Shown in pieces: positions 16,795 to 27,311 of a stretch of 64,000 bases of DNA. The notes beneath the pieces are model-generated. The model was given only the letters and a program-made list of their open reading frames with translations, did not search any database and was not told the origin of the DNA. Origin of the DNA: Flavobacterium panacagri (lineage in GTDB: Bacteria > Bacteroidota > Bacteroidia > Flavobacteriales > Flavobacteriaceae); NCBI RefSeq assembly GCF_030378165.1, contig NZ_CP119766.1, positions 5,270,001 to 5,334,000 of the forward strand, written 5' to 3'. Every line of letters begins with the position of its first letter. The first letter of the stretch is position 1. The translations under genes were made by a program, and so were the position numbers.

Positions 16795-18873
16795 TTAATT
16801 TACTTTTTGAGGAACCTCATCGAGTGCTGCGATTTTGTTTTGATAATATTTATAGGTTTCAAATTGCGCTCTAAACGGGGCATGATGATTTTTAGGTTTA
16901 TACTTATTATCCAATTTATAAGAATGGTATCTTACTTTTACATTTCCTTTCCAGGCAATGTTGAAATTATCAATTAGTTCCTTTTTAATTTCAAGGTCAT
17001 AAATTGGACAGGTTACCTCAACTCTTCCATCTAAATTTCGAGTCATAAAATCGGCTGAAGAAATATAAACTTCTGTTAATCCTGCATTTCCAAAAATATA
17101 AACCCTTGTATGTTCCAAATAATTATCGACAATACTAATGGCTTCGATGTTTTCGCTCATTCCTGGAATTCCTGGAATAAGAGAACAAATTCCTCTTACT
17201 TGCAACTGGATTTTAACTCCTGCATTACTTGCCTCATACAATTTATCGATCATTTTAAAATCAGATAAACTATTCATTTTTAACTTGATATGTGTTTTTC
17301 TTCCAGCCAAAGCATGAAGAATTTCACGATCAATAAGTTTTATAAATTTGGTTCTCGTATAATGAGGCGACACAATTAAATGTTTGTATCTATGAACTCT
17401 GTAATTGATATCGAAGAATTCAAATATTTTTGATGTATCTTTTAGTATTCCCTGATGGCAGGTTAAGAGCGTTACATCGGTATAAATTTTAGCTGTTGCT
17501 TCGTTGAAATTTCCTGTTGAAATAAAACCATAACGACGGTTTTTACCTTCTTCCATTCTTTCAATCACACAAATTTTACTGTGTACTTTAAGACCTTTAA
17601 TTCCGAAAATCAATTCGATTCCTTCGGTCTGCATCTGTTCTGCATAAGAGATATTCGAAGCTTCGTCAAAACGTGCCTGAAGCTCAATCTGTACTACTAC
17701 CCTTTTACCATTTTTAGCCGCATTTATCAAAGAACTGATAATCTGTGAATTTTTAGCTAAACGATATAAAGTTATTTTAATGCTTGTTACTTTTGGATCT
17801 AAAGCAGCTTCTCTTAAAAACTTAGTCAAATATGAAAATGACTGATATGGTGCATGCACCAAATAATCTTTTTTACTGATTTTTTCTAAAATACTCCCAT
17901 CCAAACTTAAACCTGGAACTGGTAACGGTTCATTTGGTTTATACAATAAATCGTAACGTCCTAAATTTGGAAAACTCATATAATCGCGACGGTTATGATA
18001 TCTTCCTCCCGGAATTATACTGTCTGTTTCGACGATTTTCATTTTATCTAAAAAGAAATGAAGTGTATCTTCTTCGATTAAACTATCATAAATAAAACGA
18101 ACTGGCTCTCCAATTCGACGGTCTTTTACAGATGATGCAATTTTTTCGAGCATACTTTTACTTAAATCGCTGTCAATATCTAACTGTGCATCTCGAGTAA
18201 TTTTGATCATATGAGCCGAAACGGTCTTATAATCGAATATATTAAAGATGTTTTTCAGTTTGAAACGGATCACATCATCGATCAAAATAACGTACTGTTT
18301 TTCATCATCAGAAGGAAGAACAACAAAACGATTTATGTTTTTCGGAATTTCGATTAAAGCATAACGTACCTCATCATTTTTTAATTCTAAACGAACTGCC
18401 AAATATCCTAATGTATCTTTTAATACAGGAAAAACTGCTAGATCATTCAAAATGATAGTCACTAATTCTGGACTCAATTTTTGATTATAAAAATCTTTTA
18501 GGAAACATTCCTGTTTTGGTGTTATCTGATTTTCGTTTATAATAAAAATATTTTCTGCTTCTAGCTCAGTTTCAATATTTCCGAGAATACGCAAACTTTC
18601 AGACTGCTGCTGAATTACAATTTCTGTAATATCCTTAATTAATTGATGGGCAGAAATACCGCCTAAATATTTTTCGCCAGAAATACCTGAGAGACTTAAC
18701 CTTCGAATGGCAGCATATCGAACTCTAAAGAATTCATCTAAATTGTTTGAAAAAATTCCAACAAAACGCAGTCTGTCTAAAAGCGGAACCGTATTATCAC
18801 CTGCTTCCTGAAGTACTCTTGCATTAAACGCTAACCAGCTTTTTTCTCTATCGATATATTTCTGTTCGTACAC
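16795..18873 (-). CDS. ppk1: Polyphosphate kinase 1
   Basis: The 692-residue length is normal for PPK1. The N-terminal domain starts IDREKSWLAFNARVLQEA. The catalytic C-terminal domains contain the phosphorylated-His region GLKVHSKICVIER and STGNFNEATAKIYTDVTL. A later segment has YISSADFMTRNLDGRVEV. The enzyme builds polyphosphate from ATP, reversibly, at the membrane. The start codon is GTG. It sits between the SixA-like phosphatase gene (5-base gap) and ppx, so the three form a polyphosphate operon. Confidence 0.96.
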   Translation of the reverse strand: MYEQKYIDREKSWLAFNARVLQEAGDNTVPLLDRLRFVGIFSNNLDEFFRVRYAAIRRLSLSGISGEKYLGGISAHQLIKDITEIVIQQQSESLRILGNIETELEAENIFIINENQITPKQECFLKDFYNQKLSPELVTIILNDLAVFPVLKDTLGYLAVRLELKNDEVRYALIEIPKNINRFVVLPSDDEKQYVILIDDVIRFKLKNIFNIFDYKTVSAHMIKITRDAQLDIDSDLSKSMLEKIASSVKDRRIGEPVRFIYDSLIEEDTLHFFLDKMKIVETDSIIPGGRYHNRRDYMSFPNLGRYDLLYKPNEPLPVPGLSLDGSILEKISKKDYLVHAPYQSFSYLTKFLREAALDPKVTSIKITLYRLAKNSQIISSLINAAKNGKRVVVQIELQARFDEASNISYAEQMQTEGIELIFGIKGLKVHSKICVIERMEEGKNRRYGFISTGNFNEATAKIYTDVTLLTCHQGILKDTSKIFEFFDINYRVHRYKHLIVSPHYTRTKFIKLIDREILHALAGRKTHIKLKMNSLSDFKMIDKLYEASNAGVKIQLQVRGICSLIPGIPGMSENIEAISIVDNYLEHTRVYIFGNAGLTEVYISSADFMTRNLDGRVEVTCPIYDLEIKKELIDNFNIAWKGNVKVRYHSYKLDNKYKPKNHHAPFRAQFETYKYYQNKIAALDEVPQKVN

Positions 18874-18878
18874 TGTTA

Positions 18879-19364
18879 TTATTTTAAATCTTTGGGGAAA
18901 ATAGTTTTATGTGTTTTGCCTTTATCAATTGTGTCCCAGTTATCGGAATCAAATTGCAATGAAACAAAGCCTGAAGTTGGAACATTTTCGATAAAAACAT
19001 CCCCAAATTTATTAACAAAATTTGTAATAGCCTCGTTATGTCCGAAAAGAATAACGCTTTCTAAACTATTATCACATGATTTGATAACTTTTTCTAACTG
19101 CCTTTCATCAAAAGTGTACAAATCGTCTCTAAAAACAATACTTTCTAAAGGATATGAAAGGTTTTGCGCAAATATCAAAGCTGTTTCTGAAGCTCTAGCT
19201 GCTGTACTACTCCAAATTATATAAGTTTTAGGAAGGTAATTAGAGATATTTAGTGAAACATCATGTGCATCTAAGATTCCCCTTTTCATTAACGGACGAT
19301 CAAAATCTTTTAAGGGTGCTTCCCAGCTTGATTTAGCATGACGTATTAAAATAAGATTTTTCAT
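18879..19364 (-). CDS. SixA-like histidine phosphatase
   Basis: The 161-residue product belongs to the histidine-phosphatase (phosphoglycerate-mutase-like) superfamily. It has the catalytic LIRHAKSSW at the N-terminus and the second His in LFGHNEAITNF. The short single-domain layout fits the SixA group, which dephosphorylates phospho-histidine proteins. It is the first gene of the cluster with ppk and ppx; the 5-base gap to ppk suggests coupling. Its substrate here is unknown, though a phospho-His protein or small phosphate compound is likely. Confidence 0.85.
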   Translation of the reverse strand: MKNLILIRHAKSSWEAPLKDFDRPLMKRGILDAHDVSLNISNYLPKTYIIWSSTAARASETALIFAQNLSYPLESIVFRDDLYTFDERQLEKVIKSCDNSLESVILFGHNEAITNFVNKFGDVFIENVPTSGFVSLQFDSDNWDTIDKGKTHKTIFPKDLK

Positions 19365-19862
19365 AAGCAGTAAATTTAAAAACCTGTTAAGCAGGCTAAT
19401 ATTTTTATTTAACTTCTAATGTACAAAAGATATTTTAAACCTTTTCTATTTTTTATTTCTGTTAACATTATATCCAAATTTTAACAAGTAGGATTCTTTT
19501 TTTTAAGCTTAACATTCAGATAAAACAAAAATGGCTTTTTTTCGGTTTTATGTTCTTCATCTATAAAATTCGTATTTAATCGATATTCTTCAAATTTGCA
19601 AAAAATTAACTAAATATTTGATTTTTAGCAATTTACAATATTTCAAAAGAGCGAATTTTCATCAAAAAAGCAAAAAAAATACATTAAAAAATTCGTTTTT
19701 TTAAGTTAAAAAATCTGCTTTTTAACGCTATTTTTTGTTAAAAAACATCATTTCAACGAGTTTTTAGGTTAGTTGCAGAGAAAAAAAATCAAAAGTAAAC
19801 GGACTATATAACTTTGATTGTGTTAGAATACTATAAATACATTAAAACAAAATCTTTGAGTT
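19365..19862. other. AT-rich 498-base divergent intergenic region
   Basis: No coding frame is supported. The region is very AT-rich, with many A-tracts. It includes a small stem CCTG/CAGG at about 19382-19394. A hairpin pairs GTTAAAAA with TTTTTAAC in the stretch about 19703-19725. It separates the leftward polyphosphate operon from the rightward adhesin operon and probably holds both promoters. Confidence 0.5.
19809..19816 (+). promoter_or_regulatory. -7 element TAACTTTG for the adhesin operon
   Basis: TAACTTTG fits TAnnTTTG exactly and lies 46 bases before the ATG at 19863. A matching -33 TTG is not at the usual distance. Confidence 0.5.
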
Positions 19863-20414
19863 ATGAGAGCTAAATCTACTCTTGAAAAAGCAGTAAAATT
19901 TGTTAATAATTGTAAGTTTATTTTTTCGTTCAAAAAGAACATTTTTCAAAAAAACTTTTTTTTCCTGCTGTTTTTTTTAATGACAAATTTTTCATTTGGT
20001 CAAATTGAAAATTTGAATTCGTACTTAACAAACTTAGAAAATTCTGGACAAGATTCTAAGGTTAAAAATCTTAAACATTTACTGTACGATTTACATTCTG
20101 CGGTTTATGCATCTTCAGGTGAAATAAACATTTACGGCGATCTGCCGACTGCTTTATTCACGGATAATAATTCCATTAACAGCCTTAATACTTCGGTTTC
20201 CTTAAAAAATGACATTGAAATTGCTACAATCAAAATTGAAAAAGTTGCAGATCTAAACAAATCTATTGACCTGAATTCTTTCTCGGGTTTTGAAAAATTA
20301 AAATACATTTTGATCATCTCCGAAATAGAAACAAATTCTTCAGTCATCAATAGTCTCATCAAAAACAACACTTCGAAATACATTCTTCTTTATAAAATTT
20401 CTATAGGCGGATAA
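19863..20414 (+). CDS. Secreted protein of unknown function, adhesin partner
   Basis: The 183-residue product has an unusually long, Lys-rich N-terminus (about 28 residues). A hydrophobic signal core (FFFLLFFLMTNFSFGQ) follows, predicted to be cleaved after about residue 47. The mature part is about 135 residues with a regular pattern, including KNLKHLLYDLHSAVYASSG and SLIKNNTSKYILLYKI. No family is recognised. It is 16 bases ahead of the giant adhesin gene, so it is probably co-translated and may help export or fold it. Confidence 0.7.
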   Translation: MRAKSTLEKAVKFVNNCKFIFSFKKNIFQKNFFFLLFFLMTNFSFGQIENLNSYLTNLENSGQDSKVKNLKHLLYDLHSAVYASSGEINIYGDLPTALFTDNNSINSLNTSVSLKNDIEIATIKIEKVADLNKSIDLNSFSGFEKLKYILIISEIETNSSVINSLIKNNTSKYILLYKISIGG

Positions 20415-20430
20415 TTAAAAAACTATTACT

Positions 20431-23400
20431 ATGAAAAAAATCTACTCTCAATGTTTTGCGGTTTTTTATTTTCTTTTAATACTAGTAATTGGTAGTAATA
20501 AAGGAAATGCACAAGTAATAAAACCGTTTAAAGAAAGAACTTCTTCTTATTCTCCAACTAGAACTATTTATAAAATTAAAGGGGATTTTACGATGATTGG
20601 AAATACCAATCTAACTTTACAAGATTACGCTGTAAATAAAAATAATGGGCCAAATGCTATGGTTTATGTAGACACAGATAATGATAATCAGACCCATAAC
20701 TCTTCTGCAGCAACTCTAGATTTACTAAATGACAGCGGAGCAAAATTAACGAACTGCTATAACATCGTTTATGCAGGATTATACTGGACTGGACGAGTTT
20801 CTGATGCTAATATAAGCCCAGATTCTTTTCTTGTGACAAAAAATAATGTAACCAAAACTTTAGACAAAAGAAAAATTCTATTCAAAGGTCCTACCAATTC
20901 TGCTTATAGCGAATTTACAGCTGCTGAGATTTATTTTCCCACAAATGCAGATAATAACATATACACCGCTTATGCTGAAGTTACAGATTATGTAAGAACA
21001 AATGGAGTTGGTGAATATTTTGCTGCCAATATTGCTTCAACTGAAGGAGCAGATGGAGGTGATATCGGAAAATTTGCTGGATGGGGCTTGGTAGTTGTTT
21101 ATGAAAACTCTAATATGAAAAACAGAGATATTACTGTTTTTGACGGACATGCCTTTGTGAGCAATAATATTGTTGCCAATCATACTATTCCTGTTTCAGG
21201 ATTTAATTCTGCCATGTCTGGAACTGTTGGTGTTAAACTTGGCGTTATGGCTGGCGAAGGTGATGTAGGTTATGAAGGTGATTATTTTCAAATTCAAAAA
21301 TTAAACACAAGTGATTACATGTTTTTAAGCCATTCTGAAAATTCTACCAATAATTTTTTTAATTCTACCATTAACACTGGAGGAAATAACCGAAATCCGA
21401 GTTTGGTCAATAATACGGGACTTGATATTAGCATGTTTTATCTGCCAAATGAAAATAAAGATATCATTGGAAATAATCAGACTTCTACCACTTTTAAATA
21501 CGGATCTACAGTTGACAGTTATGCCATCTTTTCTATTGTAATGGCTGTTGACGCTTATGTTCCAGAAATTGAAGGCGTTCTTACGGCCACAACTATTAAT
21601 GGAAATAATGCTGGATCTGGCCCATATACTGTTTTACCGGGACAAGAACTTGGTTATAAAGTGCAAATAAAAAACAGAGGGAATGAAGCTATACAAAACA
21701 GTAAAATTGTCATTCCAATTCCGTACAACACAACATTTGTTGGCGGAAGTCTAGCAAAAACCGTAAACTTTTCTCCTCTTCCTACTCCAGATGCATTGAC
21801 CTATGAACCAACAATTGGTGCAAACGGTTCGATAGTTTGGGATATTGGTACATTACCACTTCCAGCTAATCCAGATACTGTTTTAGGTGAATTGACATTT
21901 ACATTAAAATCTACAGGAAACTGTGCTTTGCTTAAAAATTCAAACTGTGGCAATAGTATCCAGGTAAATGGTGTGCTAAGCGGTCAAGGAGCAAATTCTG
22001 GAGTGACTGTAGCCGACAAATCTTTAATTTTAGGTTATACTAATTCCGGAAGCTGTACAGGAACTTCTATTACTGCACCGCTTCAAACTACTATTGACTC
22101 TGCAAATTATACGAGTGTAAATTGTCAGGCTACTCCGCCCACTATTACATTTACATTCTGTAATGGGTCATCTACAATTCCTGTTACTGACATAATGGGA
22201 TCATTTCCTAATGGATCAACATTTTATAATGCTTATCCTGTTGTTGCAGGCACAACAGTTCAATACACAATTAATACCCCATTTCCAGCGACAGTTGGAA
22301 CATCAACTTATTATGCAATTCCTCCTGGTGGCGCAAGTGGTGGCTGTTATTTTGAATTCACAATTACGATTGAAAGTATTACCACAATGCCAACAGTTTC
22401 AGGCCCTGTAGATTATTGTATTGGTGACACCGCATCTCCTTTAACCGCGGTCGCAACTAAGCCAGAATATACATTGTATTATTATCAAACCCTTAATTCG
22501 ACTGCGCAGCAATCTATAACTCCTTCGACTTTAACCGCTGGACAATTTACCTATTATGTTGCCGAAGGAAAAACTAATGCCTGTATTGGGCCTAAAAAAG
22601 AAATTGTAGTTAATGTAAATACTAAACCAGCTTTAATAATAAACAACCCACTTCCTATTTGCGCTCCAGCTTCTACATTAGATCTTACCGATGCAAGCAT
22701 TACCGCAGGAAGCACATCGGGATTAACTTATACCTATTGGACAGATGCTGGTGCAACAACTCCGCTTACTAATTTTAGTGCAGTAATTCCAGGAACTTAT
22801 TACATTAAGGGAACCAATACCTCTAATTGTTATGAAATCAAACCTGTTATTGTAACCAAAAGCACAGTCACAGTTACAGAAGTAATAGCATCGCACGTAG
22901 ATGTAAATTGTTTCAATCAATCTACAGGATCTATTACAGTAAATAATGCTTCTGGAGGAGTTGCTCCTTACAGCTATTATTGGAAAAAGAACGGTTCCAT
23001 TTATACTGGAACTTCCCAAACCTTAACCAATTTAGGATTTGGAAACTACGAAGTTACGGCCACAGATGCAAATGGCTGTCAAGGAACATTGACCATTGCT
23101 ATTTTACAGCCGAATTCGGGATTAGTCCTTACAGATTCTTCCAAAACTGATGTTTCCTGTTTTGGAGGGAATAATGGTTCTGCAACTGTTACGGTTTCTG
23201 GAGGAACACCTGGATATACTTACAGCTGGAATACAAATCCTGTTCAAACAACGGCAACAGCGAGCAATCTTACTTCTGGCAATTATACTGTTACAATTAC
23301 CGATGCAAATGGATGCAGCCTATCAGAATCATTTACTATTATGGATGGTGATTCTATTGTTCCGATAATTAATCCATTACCAGCAGCAACAACGATCAGT

Positions 23401-26238
23401 TGTCCAGCGGAACCAGTTTTTACACAGGCTACTGCTAGTGATAACAATGGAAGTATTTCTTCTTTAACTTATATGGACACCACAACACCTGGAAATTGCG
23501 CTGGATCCTATACCGTTACTAGAACTTGGACTGCAAAAGATGCTTGTGGCAATATTTCACTTCCCGTTAGCCAGACTATTAATGTACAAGATAATTCTGC
23601 ACCAACTTGGACAACTTTAGCAGGAGCTTTAGACAAAACAATAAAATGCAGTGATACAGCAGCTTTAACAAATGCGCAAACTTTATTTCCAACTGCTTCT
23701 GATACTTGCGATACAGATGTTGCTAATATTGTAAAAGTAAGCGGTCAATTTATTGCTTCTACTGGATGCAGTAATACCGGAACTTATACAAATACTTGGA
23801 CTGTAACAGATGACTGCGGCAATGTTTCGGATACCTTCACTCAAGTGATCACAATTCAAGATACTGAAGCACCAATCTTTAGCGGAAATCTTCCGCAAAA
23901 TAGTACTATATCATGCGACGCAGTTCCTCAACCAGCAGAAATGACCGCTTCAGATGATTGTACTGTAGATTTACCAATTGTTTTCTCAGAAATAAAATCG
24001 GATATTCAAAATGGATGTACTTCTAACTATACCTTAACTCGTACTTGGAAAACTAGTGACTGTGCTGGAAATACCGTTTCGTATACTCAAGTTATTACGG
24101 TAAGAGATACAACTCCGCCAACAGGAACTGCTCCTGCCAATGTTATAAACTTAGCCAGTGCTGATTTAATTCCAGCTGGCAGCCCAGCAGATATTAAAGA
24201 TGCGGCAGATAATTGCAGTCCAAAAGTAAACATAACAGTAACTGATACTAATAGCGGATGTGACGGAAATGTTTCTATTTTAACTAGAACTTACACGTTA
24301 ACTGATTGTGCTGGAAATAAAACGGAATTGGTTCAAACTTTTAGTGTAAACTGTAAAGTAAAAAAAGCAATTATAGCAAATGATGACACTGCCGGTCCTA
24401 TTGCTGGTATTAATCACACGACAACAAATGTTTTAAATATATTTTCAAATGATACTCTTGATGGGGTTAAAATAAGTCCTTCAGATGTGATTTTGACAAC
24501 GGTTACCCCAAATGATTATTTGCATTTAAATCCTGACGGTTCTGTAGATGTATTGCCTAATGCTCCTATAGGAACATTAACTCTGGTATATCAAATTTGT
24601 GAAGCAGCTCAAACAGATAACTGCGATACTGCAACGGTTACCATAACAATCGAAGCACCAAAAATGACTGTTGCAGCAACAGCTGTATGTGTTAATGATG
24701 TTCCTTACATTGATTATGTGGTTACTCCGTTAAATTTTACTCCAGTAAATGCCGTTACAATCTCGTGGGCAGATAACAGCAATACTATTATTACAACGAT
24801 GGCTGACTTACCTCTAAGTGGTCGCGTATTATGGCCGGGTGCAGTTGTCGATTCGAATGGAAAAGGAATTGACTGGCCAGGATGGATTTTTGAAAATAAT
24901 AAATGGATTCAAGGCCCAGATGGGTTCGAAAAATTACGTCCGACAGTTAATTTGGTAATCTCTTTAAATCCAACCGAAACGATTACTGTGAACTATCCGC
25001 CGGCAGATCCTTATTGTACTGCAAGACCAACTTTTACCATTATCGCAAATGATGATAGTCCTGCTGCGATTTCGGTACCTGCAACAGCAACAAATATTAT
25101 AAATGTTTTCACTAATGACACACTGAATAATACAGCCGTTAATCCTGCCGATGTAACATTAACAACGGTAACACCAGATCCAAAAGGAATATTAACTCTA
25201 AATACTGACGGATCGGTAACTGTTGCTGCTAATACTCCCGTAGGTACTTACACTTTAACCTATCAAATCTGCGAAAAAGCAGATGCTGGAAATTGTGACA
25301 CAGCAATTGTAATTGTTATTATTCAAGATGCTCCTGCTCCACCAACTCCTGTTATCGCAAATGATGACAATTATAACAATATCGGATGTAATACTTTTGG
25401 AGTTGTGGGCAATGTATTAAGTAATGATGTAAAAGGAGCTGTTCCTGCTACTCTTCAATTAATTGACTTTACTCTTATCACTCAAAACAATGATAAAACA
25501 AATCCGAATATTACTATTGATAATGCAGGAAATGTAAATGTATCAAGCTTAACGCCAGCGGGAACATATATTTACAGTTATAGAATCTGCGATAAATTAA
25601 GTTCTCAAAACTGTGATACAGCGACTGTAACCATTGTTGTAGTTCCAAATGGAGTAACACAAATTAGTAGTACTGCTTGTACAGACGATTCATCATTGAT
25701 TAATCTGACTACTTTGCTTCCAGAAGGAAGTCCAATTACTGGAACTTGGGTCGACAAAAATAATACTAATGCTCTTCAGGGAAGTGTGCTAAATCCTTTT
25801 GGTCTCGCACTCGGAAATTATGCTTTTGAATACCTAATAGCGGATGAAAAATGTCCAAGAAGTATAGTCTTAAATATGGAAGTTAATGATGATTGTAAAG
25901 TCTTGGCTTGTGGAGATGTTTTACCACGTAACGCATTTTCTCCTAACGGCGACGGAATGAATGATACCTTTAAAATTGACAACATCGATGACGTAACCTG
26001 CTATCCGGGTAATACTGTAGAAATATACAATCGCTGGGGAATCTTAGTTTTTGAAACCGTAAATTATAACAATACATCAAATGCTTTTGATGGTACTTCG
26101 AGAGGAAGAACAACTATCAAACAGTCTGACGGACTTCCTACTGGTACTTATTTTTATATCATTAATTATAAGTCTTTAGATGGAAGCAATACCATTCAGG
26201 AAAATAAACTTGACGGATATTTATACCTGTCAAGATAA
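20431..26238 (+). CDS. Giant multidomain surface adhesin with type B T9SS sorting domain
   Basis: The 1935-residue product has a signal peptide (ends GNAQ, about residue 28). Reading order: a large N-terminal domain (30-380, NCYNIVYAGLYWTGRV); a DUF11-like domain (from about 400, PGQELGYKVQIKNRGNEA); two SprB-type repeats (about 820-894 and 902-973, each DVxCFxxxxGS...TDANGC); four HYR-like Cys-rich repeats (978-1307, ACGNIS, DDCGNVS, DCAGN); three cadherin-like repeats starting IANDD (about 1315, 1538, 1641). The end (1828-1935, AFSPNGDGMNDTFKI, YNRWGILVFE) is the gliding-motility-associated sorting domain. It should be exported by the type IX system and attached outside. The neighbouring SprF-type gene supports this. 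Confidence 0.93.
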   Translation: MKKIYSQCFAVFYFLLILVIGSNKGNAQVIKPFKERTSSYSPTRTIYKIKGDFTMIGNTNLTLQDYAVNKNNGPNAMVYVDTDNDNQTHNSSAATLDLLNDSGAKLTNCYNIVYAGLYWTGRVSDANISPDSFLVTKNNVTKTLDKRKILFKGPTNSAYSEFTAAEIYFPTNADNNIYTAYAEVTDYVRTNGVGEYFAANIASTEGADGGDIGKFAGWGLVVVYENSNMKNRDITVFDGHAFVSNNIVANHTIPVSGFNSAMSGTVGVKLGVMAGEGDVGYEGDYFQIQKLNTSDYMFLSHSENSTNNFFNSTINTGGNNRNPSLVNNTGLDISMFYLPNENKDIIGNNQTSTTFKYGSTVDSYAIFSIVMAVDAYVPEIEGVLTATTINGNNAGSGPYTVLPGQELGYKVQIKNRGNEAIQNSKIVIPIPYNTTFVGGSLAKTVNFSPLPTPDALTYEPTIGANGSIVWDIGTLPLPANPDTVLGELTFTLKSTGNCALLKNSNCGNSIQVNGVLSGQGANSGVTVADKSLILGYTNSGSCTGTSITAPLQTTIDSANYTSVNCQATPPTITFTFCNGSSTIPVTDIMGSFPNGSTFYNAYPVVAGTTVQYTINTPFPATVGTSTYYAIPPGGASGGCYFEFTITIESITTMPTVSGPVDYCIGDTASPLTAVATKPEYTLYYYQTLNSTAQQSITPSTLTAGQFTYYVAEGKTNACIGPKKEIVVNVNTKPALIINNPLPICAPASTLDLTDASITAGSTSGLTYTYWTDAGATTPLTNFSAVIPGTYYIKGTNTSNCYEIKPVIVTKSTVTVTEVIASHVDVNCFNQSTGSITVNNASGGVAPYSYYWKKNGSIYTGTSQTLTNLGFGNYEVTATDANGCQGTLTIAILQPNSGLVLTDSSKTDVSCFGGNNGSATVTVSGGTPGYTYSWNTNPVQTTATASNLTSGNYTVTITDANGCSLSESFTIMDGDSIVPIINPLPAATTISCPAEPVFTQATASDNNGSISSLTYMDTTTPGNCAGSYTVTRTWTAKDACGNISLPVSQTINVQDNSAPTWTTLAGALDKTIKCSDTAALTNAQTLFPTASDTCDTDVANIVKVSGQFIASTGCSNTGTYTNTWTVTDDCGNVSDTFTQVITIQDTEAPIFSGNLPQNSTISCDAVPQPAEMTASDDCTVDLPIVFSEIKSDIQNGCTSNYTLTRTWKTSDCAGNTVSYTQVITVRDTTPPTGTAPANVINLASADLIPAGSPADIKDAADNCSPKVNITVTDTNSGCDGNVSILTRTYTLTDCAGNKTELVQTFSVNCKVKKAIIANDDTAGPIAGINHTTTNVLNIFSNDTLDGVKISPSDVILTTVTPNDYLHLNPDGSVDVLPNAPIGTLTLVYQICEAAQTDNCDTATVTITIEAPKMTVAATAVCVNDVPYIDYVVTPLNFTPVNAVTISWADNSNTIITTMADLPLSGRVLWPGAVVDSNGKGIDWPGWIFENNKWIQGPDGFEKLRPTVNLVISLNPTETITVNYPPADPYCTARPTFTIIANDDSPAAISVPATATNIINVFTNDTLNNTAVNPADVTLTTVTPDPKGILTLNTDGSVTVAANTPVGTYTLTYQICEKADAGNCDTAIVIVIIQDAPAPPTPVIANDDNYNNIGCNTFGVVGNVLSNDVKGAVPATLQLIDFTLITQNNDKTNPNITIDNAGNVNVSSLTPAGTYIYSYRICDKLSSQNCDTATVTIVVVPNGVTQISSTACTDDSSLINLTTLLPEGSPITGTWVDKNNTNALQGSVLNPFGLALGNYAFEYLIADEKCPRSIVLNMEVNDDCKVLACGDVLPRNAFSPNGDGMNDTFKIDNIDDVTCYPGNTVEIYNRWGILVFETVNYNNTSNAFDGTSRGRTTIKQSDGLPTGTYFYIINYKSLDGSNTIQENKLDGYLYLSR

Positions 26239-26386
26239 TAGCCCAAACCCAAAACACCTAAAACACTCTTTTTCAATACATTAAACAAAACAAGTTGAAA
26301 TTTTGCTTAATTTTGAATAAAAGAATGCACTGATTTTCAATATCTTAAAAAAAATCTGTGGAAATAATTAAAATAATAAATCCATT

Positions 26387-27298
26387 ATGAGAACAAAATT
26401 ATTTTTCTTCGTCATTCTATTAGTTACATACGTTGGTCACGCACAGCAAGATGCACAGTTTACACAATACATGTACAATACAATTAATATAAATCCGGCT
26501 TATGCTGGTTCACGAGGTGCATTAAGTGTTTTTGCTTTACATCGAGATCAATGGGTTGGATTAGATGGAGCGCCAAAAACCAATACCATTTCGATCAACA
26601 CACCAATTAATAATAGCAATATAGGCCTTGGAGTTTCATTAGTTAATGACAAAATTGGACCAACAAATGAAAATCAGTTTTCAGTAGATCTTTCCTATAG
26701 TGTTCCTACTTCAGAAACATGGAAACTTTCTTTTGGTATAAAAGGTACTGCCGATATTTTCAATCTTGATATTGACAAATTAAATCCTGAAATGGCTGGA
26801 GATCCTCAGTTTCAGAACTTAAATAATGATTTTTCGCCAAATATAGGAGCAGGAGTTTACTGGCATTCTAACAAAGCTTACATCGGTTTATCTGTTCCCA
26901 ATTTTATCCAGACCAATCGCTATGATGATAATGATGTAGCAATTTACAAAGACAAAATAAACTATTATTTAATAGCAGGTTATGTATTTGATTTTTCTCA
27001 GGAAATAAAATTTAAACCAGCAGTTCTTACCAAAATGGTTGAAGGGGCTCCACTTCAGGTAGATGTTTCCGCAAACTTCATGTTTTTTGAAAAGCTTACT
27101 CTTGGTGTTGCTTACAGATGGGATGCCGCTGTGAGTGCAATGGCAGGTTTTCAAATTACTGACGGGCTTTATATTGGTTATGGTTACGATAATGAAACGA
27201 CCAATTTGAAGAACTATAATTCAGGCTCTCATGAAATTTTCCTTCGCTTTGAATTATTTAAAAACAATGGTAAAATGACAACTCCACGTTTCTTCTAA
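26387..27298 (+). CDS. PorP/SprF family outer-membrane protein
   Basis: The 303-residue product has a signal peptide (ending GHAQQ). The family opening is DAQFTQYMYNTININPAYAG, followed by ALHRDQWVGLDGAPKT. The C-terminal half has barrel-like strands and ends IFLRFELF before a short tail. Members such as SprF are needed to deliver or hold one specific type B cargo adhesin at the cell surface. Its position directly behind the adhesin gene indicates it serves that protein. The stop is 13 bases before the next gene. Confidence 0.93.
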   Translation: MRTKLFFFVILLVTYVGHAQQDAQFTQYMYNTININPAYAGSRGALSVFALHRDQWVGLDGAPKTNTISINTPINNSNIGLGVSLVNDKIGPTNENQFSVDLSYSVPTSETWKLSFGIKGTADIFNLDIDKLNPEMAGDPQFQNLNNDFSPNIGAGVYWHSNKAYIGLSVPNFIQTNRYDDNDVAIYKDKINYYLIAGYVFDFSQEIKFKPAVLTKMVEGAPLQVDVSANFMFFEKLTLGVAYRWDAAVSAMAGFQITDGLYIGYGYDNETTNLKNYNSGSHEIFLRFELFKNNGKMTTPRFF

Positions 27299-27311
27299 AA
27301 ACCAACTTATC

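Noticed and set aside
22723-23019. Minus-strand open frame inside the adhesin gene
   Set aside because: Repeat composition of the adhesin produces long antisense frames; the Cys/Ser/Ile-rich product looks artificial.
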